From positions 17,243,001 through 17,307,000 of the forward strand of contig NC_092674.1 of the NCBI RefSeq assembly GCF_964355755.1: a DNA stretch of 64,000 nt. Reading direction: 5' to 3'. Below, piece by piece: positions 22,736 to 33,388 of the stretch. Positions within the stretch are counted from its first letter, which is position 1. The number at the start of each line of letters is the position of its first letter. Origin of the DNA: Antedon mediterranea. Lineage: Eukaryota; Echinodermata; Crinoidea; Comatulida; Antedonidae. The position numbers and the translations under genes were made by a program. The notes beneath the pieces are model-generated. The model did not search any database, was not told the DNA's origin, and saw only the letters and a list, made by a program, of their open reading frames with translations.

Positions 22736-24427
22736 CTTTATTGATGCTTTTGTGAAACCAAGTTTCATCGAAGTGCACAAAATGGTCTAAAACGTCTCAA
22801 AATGCGATTTGAAGCTATTTTGTGCACCTTGATGCTTTTTGTGTGAAAAGTTTTATTAAAATCACAAAATGGTCTAAAACGTCTCCAAATGCGATTTGAA
22901 GCTATTCTGTGCACTTTGATGTTTGTGTGTCAAAAGTTTTATCGACATGCTCAAAATGGTCTAAAACGTCTTCAAACACGATATTAAGCTATTTTGTGCA
23001 ATTTGGTGTTTATTTTGTGAAAAGTTTTATCGAAATGCACAAAATTTTCTAAAACGTCTCTAAATGCGATTTGAAGCTATTTTGTGCACTTTGATGTTTT
23101 TGTGTGAAAAGTTTTATCGGAATGCTCAAAATGCTCTAAAACGGTTTTAAATGTGATTTTAAGCACTTTGATGTTTTTGTGTAACCAAGTTTCATCGAAA
23201 TGCACAAAATGGTATAAAACGTCTCTAAATGCGAGTTGAAGCTATTTTGTGCACTTTGATGTTTTTGTGTGAAAAGTTTTATCGAAATGCTTAAAATTCT
23301 CTAAAACGGTTATAAATGTGATTTTAAGCACTTTGATGCTTTTGTGAAACCAAGTTTCATCGAAGTGCACAAAATGGTCTAAAACGTCTCCAAATGCGAT
23401 TTGAAGCTATTTTGTGCACCTTGATGCTTTTGTGTGAAAAATTTTATTAAAATAACAAAATGGTCTAAAACGTCTCCAAATGCGATTTGAAAGCTATTCT
23501 GTGCACTTTGATGTTTGTGTGTTTAAAGTTTTATCGACATGCTCAAAATGGTCTAAAACGTCTTCAAACACGATATTAAGCTATTTTGTGCAATTTGATG
23601 TTTATTTTGTGAAAAGTTTTATCGAAATGCACAACATTTTCTAAAACGTCTCTAAATGCGATTTGAAGCTATTTTGTGCACTTTGATGTTTTTGTGTGAA
23701 AAGTTTTATCGGAATGCTCAAAATGCTCTAAAACGGGTTTAAATGTGATTTTAAGCACTTTGATGTTTTTGTGTAACCAAGTTTCATCGAAATGCACAAA
23801 ATGGTATAAAACGTCTCTAAATGCGATTTGAAGCTATTTTGTGCACTTTGATGTTTTTGTCTGAAAAGTTTTATCGAAATGCTTAAAATTCTCTAAAACG
23901 GTTTTAAATGTGATTTCAAGCACTTTGATGTTTTTGTGTAACCAAGTTTCATCGAAATGCACAAAGTGGTCTTAAACGTCTCCAAATGCCATTTGAAGCT
24001 ATTCTAAGCACTTCGATGTTTTTATGTTAACAAGTTTTTTCGAAATATACAAAATGGTCTAAAACGTCTCCAAATGCGATTTGAAGCTATTCTGTGCACT
24101 TTGATGTTTTTGTGTGAAAAGTTTTATCGACATGCTCAAAATCGTTTAAAACGATTTCAAACACGGTATTAAGCTATTTTGTGGAATTTGATGTAGTTTT
24201 TGTGTGAAAAGTTTTATCGAAATGCACAAGATGGTCTAAAACGTCTCTAAATGCGATTTGAAACTATTTTGTACACTTTGATGTTTTTGTGTGAAAAGTT
24301 TTTTCGAAATGCTCAAAATGTTCTAAAATGGTTTTAAATGTGATTTTAAGAACTTTGATGTTTTTGTGTAACCAAGTTTCATCGAAATGCACAAAATGGT
24401 CTAAAACGTCTCCAAATGCGATTTGAA
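22736..24427 (+). repeat. Satellite B, forward, with ~594 bp higher-order period
   Basis: Forward monomers. The series starting GATGCTTTTGTGAAACCAAG at 22,743 repeats at 23,335, and the variant with ACACGATATTAAGC repeats at ~22,976 and ~23,570. This gives a seven-monomer higher-order unit of about 592-594 bp. Confidence 0.85.
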
Positions 24428-24928
24428 GTAACTAGTTATGTCAAAAAATAAAAGGTTGAAATTTGGCCATTTTTGCGAAAATTTCCCTGTGGGGGACCAT
24501 AGGAATTTTTTTCGAAAAATGGCAAAAATTTCCACTTTTTAAAATTGAATAATTATGCTATTATATTGGAATTTATGCAAATATATTGTGTTAGAATCAT
24601 CTTATAGAGCCATCGTAACTAGTTTTGTCAAATAATAAAAGGGTCGAAATTTGGCAATTTTTCGAAAATTTCGCTGCGGGGGACCATAGGAATTTTTTCC
24701 AAAAATTTCCAAAACTTCCACTTTTTGAAATTTAAAAATTATGCTATAATATTGCCATTTATGCACATATATTGTGTTAACATCATCTTATAGAGCCATC
24801 GTAACTAGTTATGTCAAAAAATAAAATGGTTGAAAACTGGCCATTTTTCGAAAATTTCCCTGCGGGGACCATGTGACTTTTTTTCAAAAAATGGTCAAAA
24901 TTTCCATTCTTTAAAATTAAAAAATTAT
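24428..24928 (-). repeat. Satellite C, reverse monomers
   Basis: Three monomers of the ~183 bp satellite in reverse orientation (TAACTAGTTATGTCAAAAAA, GGGGGACCATAGGAATT, CATCTTATAGAGCCATCG). They join satellite B directly on the left. Confidence 0.85.
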
Positions 24929-25021
24929 TATGTGAAAAGTTTCATCGAAATGCTCAAAATGGTCTAAAACGGTTTCTAATGTGATTTTATCACTTTGATG
25001 TTTTTGTGTAACCAAGTTTCA
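24929..25021 (+). repeat. Single satellite B unit embedded between inverted satellite C monomers
   Basis: TGTGAAAAGTTTCATCGAAA through TTTTTGTGTAACCAAG is one satellite B unit. It sits where satellite C switches from reverse to forward. Confidence 0.8.
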
Positions 25022-27363
25022 TTAACTAGTTACTATGGCTCTATAAGATGATGTTAGCAAAATATATGTGTATAAATGGCAATATAATAGCATAATTATT
25101 TAATTTTAAAAAGTGGAAAATGTTGCCATTTTTCGACCCTTTTATTTTTTTGACATAACTAGTTGCTATGTCTCTATAAGATGATGTTAGCACAAATTAT
25201 TTGCATAAAAGGCAATATTATAGCATAATTTTCGAATTTTAAAAAAATGGAAATTTTGTCTATTTTTCGAAAAAAATTCCTATGGACCCCCGCAGGAAAA
25301 TTTTCAAAAATGGCCAAATTTCGACCCTTTTATTTTTTGACATAAGTAGTTGCTATGGCGCTATAAGATGATGTTAGCACAATATATTTGCATAAATGGC
25401 AATACTATAACATAATGTTTGAATCTTAAAAATTGGACATTTTAGTCATTTTTCGAAAAAATTACTTTTGTCCCCAGGGAAATTTTTCAAAAAATTGCAA
25501 AATTTCGACCCTTTAAAAAAAAAAATAACTAGTTACTATGGCTCTATAAGATGATGTTAACACAATATATGTGCATAAATGGCAATATTATAGCCTAATT
25601 ATAGAATTTAAAAAATTGGAAATTTTTGCAATTTTTCGAAACAATTCTTATGGTCCCCCGCAGGAAAACAAACCTTTTATTTTTTGACATAACTAGTTAC
25701 TATGGCTCTATAAAATGATGTTAACACAATATATGTGCATAAATGGCAATATTATAGTCTAATTATTGAATTTTAAAAGGTGGAAATTCTGGTTATTTTT
25801 TGAAAAAAATCTTGTGATCCCCCGCAGGAAAATTTTCGAAAAAATAGCAAAATTTCGACCCTTTTATTTTTTGACCTAACTAGTTAATCTGGCTCTATAA
25901 GATGATGTTAGCACAATATATGTGAATAAATGGCAATATTATAGAATAATTATTGAATTAAAAAAAATGGACATTTTGGCTATTTTTCGAAAAAATTCCT
26001 ATGGTCCGCCGCAGGGAAGTTTTCGAAAAATGGCCAAATTTTGACCCTTTTGTTTTTTGACATAACTAGTTACTATGTCTCTATAAGATGATGTTAGCAC
26101 AATATATGTGAATAAATGGCAATATTATAGCATAATTATTGAATTTTAAAAAATGGACATTTTGGCAATTTTTCGAAAAAATTCCTATGGTCCGCCGCAG
26201 GGAAATTTTCGAAAAATTGCCAAATTTCTAACCTTTTTTTTTTAGACATAACTCGTTACTATGGCTCAATAAGATGATGTTAACACAATATATGTGCATA
26301 AATGGCAATATTATAGCTTAATTATTAAATTTGAAACGGTGGAAATTTTGGTTTAAATTTTTCGAAAAAATTCCTGTGGTCCCCTGGAGGAAAATTTTCG
26401 AAAAATGGCCAAATTTCGACCCTTTTATTTTTTTTGACATAACTAGTTGCTATGTCTCTATAAGATGATGTTAGCACAATATATTTGCATAAATGGCAAT
26501 TTTATAGCATAATTTTCGAATTTTAAAAAGTGGAAATTTTTGCCATTTTTCAAAAAAATTCCCTCGCAGGAAAATTTTCAAAAATGGCCAAATTTCGACC
26601 CTTTTATTTTTTGACATAAGTATTTATTTTATTTTTATTTTTATTTTTATTTATTTCCTTTATTGCATCAAGTAAACAGTGATGAAGTTGACATAAATAT
26701 AATAGTAAATATGTAAACACATAGTATAACACAGTCCAAACAAGTAATACTTTAAATATTTCATAGTCTACAAATCAGTCTTTCAATGGCCATCATAGTA
26801 CATCCAGTAACACAAACCAATAAGGGTTCACAATTTGCTTATCATAACTCAGTTACTGATCATTCACCAATCATAAGATCATGTTAGCACAATATATTTG
26901 TATAAATGGCAATATTATAGCATATTTTTCGAATTTTAAAAAGTGGAAATTTTGGTTATTTCTCGAAAAAATTCCTGTGGTCCCACGTCGGAAAATTGCC
27001 AAATTTCGACACTTTTATTTTTGACAAAACTAGTTACTATGGCTCTATAAAATGATGTTAACACAATATATGTTCATAAATGGATATATTATAGCCTAAT
27101 TATTGAATTTTAAATGGTACACATTTTGGTTATTTTTCGAAAAAAATCCTATCGTCCCCCAACCGGAAATTTTCGGAATATGGCCAAATTTCGACCCTTT
27201 TATTTTTTGACATAACTAGTTACTATGGCTCTATAAGATGATGTTAGCACAATATATTTGCATAAATGGCAATATTATAGCATAATTATTTAATTTTAAA
27301 AAGTGGAAAATTTTGGCATTTTCGTCGACCCTTTTATTTTTTGACATAACTAGTTACTATGTC
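25022..27363 (+). repeat. Satellite C, ~183 bp monomers, forward
   Basis: Consensus words: TAACTAGTTACTATGGCTCT, ATAAGATGATGTTAGCACAA, CATAAATGGCAATATTATAG, CCTATGGTCCCCCGCAGG, TTTCGACCCTTTTATTTTTT. Long monomers are 183-187 bp; short ones (~130 bp) lack the part around GGTCCCCCGCAGG. That part is an inverted repeat: TTTTTCGAAAAAATTCC before it and GAAATTTTCGAAAAATGGCC after it. Confidence 0.9.
26619..26850 (-). mobile_element. Retroelement 3' tail fragment
   Basis: On the minus strand this ends in GCAATAAAGGAAATAAATAA and an (AAATA)n run: a polyadenylation-like signal and simple tail as at the 3' end of a LINE or SINE. Only ~230 bp is present, with no coding part. It interrupts satellite C. 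Copies occur at 28,361, 35,363, 43,498 and 52,564. Confidence 0.6.
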
Positions 27364-28360
27364 TCTATAAGATTATGTTAGCACAATATATTTGCATAAA
27401 TGGCAATATTATAGCATAATTTTTTGAATTTTAGAAAGTATAAATTTTGGCCATTTTCGAGAAAAAAAAACTCCTATGGACCCCCGCAGGAAAATTTTCG
27501 GAAAATGGCCAAATTTCGACCCTTTTATTTTTTGACATAACTAGTTACTATGTCTCTATAAGATGATGTTAGCACAATATATGTACATAAATTGCAATAT
27601 TATAGCATAATTTTCGAATTTTAGAAATTGTAAATTTTGTCAATTTTTCGAAAAAATTCCTATGGTCTCCGGCAGAAAAATTTTCGAAAAATGGCCAAAT
27701 TTAAACCCTTTTATTTTTTGACATAATTCGTTACTATGGCTCTATAAGATGATGTTAGCAAAATATATCTGTATAAATGGCAATATTATAGCATATTTAT
27801 TTAATTTTAAAGAGTGGAAAATGTTGCCATTTTTCGACCCTTTTATTTTTTTGACATAACTAGCTGATATGTCTCTATAAGATGATGTTAACACAATATG
27901 TGCATAAATGGCAATATGATAACATTATTATTGATTTTGAAAAAGTGGAAAATTTTGCCATTATTCGAAAACATTTATATAGTCCCCAGCAGGAACATTT
28001 TCGAAAAATGGCCAAATTTCCACTCTTTTATTTTTTGACATAATTCGTTACTATGACGTTATAAGATGATGTTAGCAAAATATATCTGTATAAATGGCAA
28101 TATTATAGCATAATTATTGAATTTTACAAAGTGGAAAATGTTGCCATTTTTCGACCCTTTTATTTTTTAAACATAACTAGTTGCTATGTCTCTATAAGAT
28201 GATGTTAGCACAATATATTTGCATAAATGGCAATTTTATAGCATAATTTTGGAATTTTAAAAAGAGGAAATGTTTGCCATTTTTCAAAAAAATTCCTATG
28301 GTCCCTCGCAGGAAAATTTTCAAAAATGGCCAAATTTCGACCCTTTTATTTTTTGACATA

Positions 28361-28590
28361 AGTATTTATTTTATTTTTATTTTTATTTTTATTTATTTCC
28401 TTTATTGCATCAAGTAAACAGTGATGAAGTTGACATAAATATAATAGTAAATATGTAAACACATAGTATAACACAGTCCAAACAAGTAATACTAAAATAT
28501 ATCATAGTCCACAAATCAGTCTTTCAATGGCCATCATAGTACATCCAGTAACACAAACCAATAAGGGTTCACAATTTGCTTATCATAACT
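28361..28590 (-). mobile_element. Retroelement 3' tail fragment, HOR copy 1
   Basis: Near-identical to 26,619-26,850, with the same AATAAAGG signal and (AAATA)n tail on the minus strand. It shares the flanking satellite, so it arose by duplication, not by a second insertion. Confidence 0.6.
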
Positions 28591-28878
28591 CAGTTACTGA
28601 TCATTCACCAATCATAAGATCATGTTAGCACAATATTCTTGTATAAATGGCAATATTATAGCATATTTTTCAAATTTTAAAAAGTGGAAATTTTGGTTAT
28701 TTCTCGAAAAAATTCCTGTGGTCCCCCGCAGGGAAATTGTCGGAAAATTGCCAAATTTCGACACTTTTATTTTTTGACATAACTAGTTACTATGGCTCTA
28801 TAAAATGATGTTAACACAATATATGTTCATAAATGGATATATTATAGCCCAATTATTGAATTTTAAATGGTAGACATA

Positions 28879-29350
28879 GGTAATGAACCAGCATAAGTAA
28901 TTATGTGGTGGTAGTAGGGGAACCAGCATGAGTCATATAATGAATGCTGTACTTAAGAGCATGAGTGATAAAACACCGCCGTATGTGGGGGTGGGTAATG
29001 AACCAGCATAAGAAATTATGTGGTGGTAGTAGGGGGACCAGCATGAGTCATATAATGAGTGCTATACTTGTGATAAAACACCGCCGTATGTGGGGGTAGT
29101 TAATGAACCAGCATAAGTAATTATGTGGTGGTAGTAGGGGAACCAGCATGAGTCATATAATGAATGCTGTACTTAAGAGCATGAGTGATAAAACACCGCC
29201 GTATGTGGGGGTGGGTAATGAACCAGCATAAGAAATTATGTGGTGGTAGTAGGGTTAATAAACTAGCATAAGTAATTATGTGGTGGTAGTAGGGGAACCA
29301 GTATGAGTCATATAATGAATGCTGTACTTAGGAGCATGAGTGATAAAACG
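28879..29350. repeat. 105-115 bp minisatellite inside the SGNH element
   Basis: TAATGAACCAGCATAAG recurs at 28,881, 28,996, 29,101 and 29,216, with a shorter variant at ~29,253. The unit contains ATTATGTGGTGGTAGTAGGG and GATAAAACACCGCCGTATG. It forms the 3' end of the element as read on the minus strand. Copy 4 has fewer repeats. Confidence 0.85.
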
Positions 29351-29573
29351 CCGCCATTCTCTTGAATGTAATTACAAAGGTTAAATAGTTTCGATTAAGC
29401 ATGAATGGTGTCAACAATGTATTGCCTGGCAGCTTATACTAACCTTGATGAGAGGATTTTGTTTTGTTTATTCGTTTTAATTATGTATTTATTTATTTTT
29501 CTCCAAAATCCGGTTCCGGTTTGTCCACAGTGACTGCAGTAGGGAAAATAACAGATAATAATATTGTTGTTAT

Positions 29574-30211
29574 TTAGTGGCATGAGTTAGCATAAGAGGC
29601 TCCGTGCATTAAAGCAGACCCTAGGGACGCCTTATATCTTTTTCGTCCATTTGTGGAGTTGGAATGGAGACCATCATTTGACCACAGAGAAATGAGGTTT
29701 GCCCAGAAGCCGGGATGGGTATGTTAGTGAAGGCCATGAGTTTTGCGGCAGAACTCGCGTAGGAAACCGTTGAAATCGTGAATGCGCTCGTTAAACAAAG
29801 GAGGGGGGAGGTGGCCAGTGTGAGATAATCGGAACGTCTGTGAGCAGAGGGTAGTCCGAATTGGTGTCCAGATGGGAAAAATATAGGTCAAAAGAATTTT
29901 GAAGAGAGAGTTTGCCGCCGACCAAGCATCCGAATCAACGAGGTCATTCGATCCGAGGTCGATGATCAAGATATCTGGCTTGAATGTTGCCAATCGATTT
30001 ACAAAATTAGTTAGGTCGTTAATCTTTAGGCCGGGTACCCCCCCCCCCCCCAAAGAACAGTATTATCGTAGTGATGGCTGATTCGGAAGTCAGACAAAGG
30101 TCGGTGTGGACCAAGTATGGAGCCGGAAGAATTACCCAAGCCGTGATGGAAAGCGAGGCTGTCGCTCAAACCGGAAACGAATGAGTGGCCTAGGACACAA
30201 CCAGACAACAT
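29574..30211 (-). pseudogene. SGNH-hydrolase ORF, copy 1 (broken)
   Basis: Starts ATG at 30,211 with VLGHSF (block I, nucleophile Ser). A 14-C run (plus strand 30,037-30,050), against 6 C in copy 4, throws the frame. The continuation carries PDILIIDLGSNDL (block III) and then meets TAA at 29,724-29,726 where copy 4 has TAC. The DGFHPN block lies beyond this stop. Two lesions make it a pseudogene. Confidence 0.8.
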
Positions 30212-30370
30212 AATTACAATAAAGTACGAAAATTCGAAAAATGGGGGTAAGATAAGGTGTGAGATAAATTCCAGTCAAAGTATGTTGTGTGTTGACACAA
30301 ATCCTATCAGTGTAGGAGGATAAAAGGGACTGGTAAAATGTAAAAAGCCAAAATCGGGCGTGGTAATCTG

Positions 30371-30446
30371 TTGACAGCGTGAGGTGAAGAGGATGAGATG
30401 CTCACGCTGTCAAAAGATGATTGCGAGGGCGCCCCGCAATCACGTG
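30371..30446. other. Paired hairpins at the end of the SGNH element
   Basis: TTGACAGCGTGAG (30,371-30,383) pairs with CTCACGCTGTCAA (30,401-30,413). TGATTGCG (30,418-30,425) pairs with CGCAATCA (30,435-30,442). The palindrome CACGTG ends the element. All four copies have them; copy 4 has one mismatch in the first stem. Confidence 0.7.
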
Positions 30447-30858
30447 ATATGTTCATAAATGGATATATTATAGCCCAATTATTGAATTTTAAATGGTAGA
30501 CATTTTGGTTATTTTTCGAAAAAAATACTGTCGTCCCCCAACCGGAAATTTTCGGAATATGGCCAAATTTCGACCCTTTTATTTTTTGACATAACTAGTT
30601 ACTATGTCTCTATAAGATGATGTTAGCACAATATATGTACATAAATGGCAATATTATAGCACAATTTTCGAATTTTAGAAATTGGAAATTTTGTCAATTT
30701 TTCGAAAAAATTCCTATGGTCTCCTGCAGGAAAATTTTCGAAAAATGGCCAAATTTCAACCCATTGTGTCGAAATGCAATAGACCTAGGCTAATAAATAG
30801 TTAGTAGTAATAATAGATGTATATATTTTAATATCATTTATTTTTCTATTTGGTTTAG

Positions 30859-31616
30859 ACAGCTGAAGAAAAATGTCTGGTTAATATTATATGCCTCCAC
30901 TACTGTCCTAGTTACATGGAATGCTGCTGGTCAGGTAAGGTAAGATAAAAATAAAACAATTTACATACAACCTGTTGAATTAATTTTAATTTGGCATAAT
31001 TTAATGTAAATAGGCCTAGGCTAGGAATAGTTTCAATATTTTTTAGATAATATAGTTTAATTTCATTTATTTTTCTATTGGTTTAGACTGCTGAACAGAT
31101 ATCTGGTCAATTATATGCCTCCTCCACTACCGTCCTCTTAGGCTATAACATGGAATGATGCTGTTGGTCATGTAAGGTAATAAGATAAAGACAAATATTT
31201 AAAATGTATTAATAAATTGTCTAAAAAAATTGCATCCTGCAAACTACACAAGGTGGGTGTGGGATTGAAACAAAAAATCCTGGATCCACCCACTGCATAG
31301 TTATCTAGGAAGGCCTGATTTCTGGATATTTTCATATTAAGTTAAGCGGTATTATTGAAAAATAAATGGAGTGGAGTATTGTGACAAATTATCTAGCTTG
31401 TAAGCCTACAGTTTTTGTTGGCCAGGGCTAAAGATTGTCTATCGTCTACCGCTATTATCTGTACTGTGTTAAAGTTTGGATGTAATATAATTTAACATTA
31501 TATATTTTTTTTAGATACAATTGCTAACAAACCTGGATGGAGCGCAATAATCATGCAGAGAGAAACAGGACTACCAAAAACAATTGTATAGCAAGTTATA
31601 CTTGTGTAGTAATAAA
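30859..31616 (+). other. Exon-like modules inside the Harbinger-like element
   Basis: Two related blocks are each preceded by a pyrimidine tract and GGTTTAG and followed by GTAAGGTAA: 30,859-30,934 and 31,087-31,171. A third begins after TTTTTTTTAG at 31,515, has a 24-codon open frame to TAG at 31,591, and AATAAA at 31,611-31,616. This resembles the 3' part of a spliced transcript. Joining the first two does not keep a frame, so any product would be non-coding or decayed. Tentative; also present in copies 2 and 3. Confidence 0.25.
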
Positions 31617-32639
31617 TGAAAATAAGAATATCCATATAAAAACAACAAATGAAACTTTTTAAATTACTGTATTGTTTTATTCAAAAACAGTAAATAAATA
31701 AATTAAAATACCATATTATTACTGTAGTTTTGTCAGCATGTACATTCATGTTCAGATCACAGAATTCTGTTCAATTTTTATTTAGATAAATAATTTGTGA
31801 CTGAAATACATATATATACAATTGTCATAAAAATAAATAGTTTTGTTTATACTTAAAAATGGTCATCATGTCTTCAATTATTTATGTCCAATTCTCAATT
31901 CTGCAGTCGAGCCAGTTTATACTCTGTGATAATTTTGCAATCACAGCTCCAACAATGAAAATAGTAGTATAATAACAGTATTTAAACAATGTTGATGCCT
32001 TGCTAACTTTGAAAATCTGTGTAGATAAAAAAAAGAGGAAATTTACAATAAATATTGGAAATTAGTAACTGCATGTATTAATGTGTTTTTTTTTATATTT
32101 TCCTGTGAAATTACTTTTTAATCAATATTTCTTTTGAACATGTTTTTCTTATTTCTCTGTTTTTTGTTTGCTTTGCTATATTTATTTGTTTTTTTTATGT
32201 ATTTATATGAGGGCCCCTTGAATTATGGTCATCATGCATACTGTATGCTAGGTTCACCATTTAACAAAAAACAAATAAAACTTTGAAATAATTATATATA
32301 AAATGTAGTGCACTATTTAAATGTGATATCTCATTGTAAATCTTATTGAACACAGATCTTCAATTAAATAATGCATGTTATTGTTATGCCTACTACCAGG
32401 AGAGACTACCCTGGCCAGTAGCTAGTAGAATTAGGCAGGCTATTGCTCTACTCTAGTCTAGTAGTAGGAACTAGATAGGCAAGGTTGCAGTTAGCTAGGT
32501 TAGGCCTATTCTTTTTTTATTTAATCATCATATTATTATTATGAATCAACCTACTGTAACAGATCAATTAATAATAACAAATGATGAACACATTTTTTAA
32601 ACAAAATATAAAAAAGGACAAAATTAGTAGTACTACTAG

Positions 32640-32960
32640 CTAGGCCTAGGCTAGAACTAGTAGCAGTAGTAGGAGTCTGCCTATAATCCTATATATATAA
32701 TAATAAATATAGGCCTTGTAGTTAGCTAGTTATAGTAGGCTAGTCTAGATCTAAAGAGTAGACAGTAGTTACTACCGGAACTAGGCTAGGTAATAGGCCA
32801 TAGTTTTAGTGAAACTAGTGTAGGCCTAGGAGTGGGTGGGAATACTAGGCCTAGATAGTAGTTGCGCCTAGGCTAGTCTAGGTAGGCCTAGAGAGAGAGG
32901 TAGGCTAGGCCTAGGCTAGGTAAACAAAGGTAGGCCTATGGCTAGCTAGGCCTGAAGTTC
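32640..32960. repeat. TAGGCCTA/CTAG-rich low-complexity stretch
   Basis: Dense overlapping palindromes TAGGCCTA, CCTAGG and CTAG, with GAGAGAGAGG. Repeated in copies 2 and 3 (near 40,775 and 49,840). Similar words occur at 22,080-22,480 and 60,790-60,840. No gene. Confidence 0.6.
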
Positions 32961-33388
32961 GCCTTAAAATTCAATTTCTTTAAATGAAATTCAAATAAAA
33001 TTACACAAGAGTCTTCTTTAAATATTCAAGACTTACTTTGTTTTCCAATAATTTCATTTATGCTTCTGGTTTAATGGCAAAATTAGTTGTTTTATGTTAC
33101 TATTTATTCATCAGGCATCTGTCACACGTGTTACACGTACTGTGTGTGCAGAACCTATAATCTGACCTCTAGTTGAACTTGTGCAGGGTAAATTATACCC
33201 TGGACGCGTAGTACGCGATTGCAATGCTAGCGTGTTTGGAACAAGTTTAGAAGGAAACATCATGGACCACCTAGCTGCTGTAATTTTCCATGGCTTAATC
33301 CAGGACTATTTAGTCCAGGTTTCATGAATACCATATCAAGGATAGTCCAGGATTATCCTTAGTCCTGGACTAGATAGTCTAGGACTAA

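Larger units (their letters stand above)
28878..30446 (-). mobile_element. SGNH-hydrolase element, copy 1, flanked by 57 bp direct repeats
   Basis: 1,569 bp between two identical 57 bp segments (28,821-28,877 and 30,447-30,503) that begin ATATGTTCATAAATGG and end AAATGGTAGACAT. Removing one repeat and the insert restores a normal satellite C monomer; an uninserted paralogue with two differences is at 27,068-27,124. Read on the minus strand the element starts CACGTG, has two GC-rich hairpins, then the SGNH ORF, and ends in a minisatellite. This looks like retroposition with a long target duplication. Confidence 0.75.

Noticed and set aside
28878-30446. Helitron, because of the hairpin near the right end
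   Set aside because: No CTRR end and no A^T insertion site; the 57 bp direct repeats indicate another mechanism.
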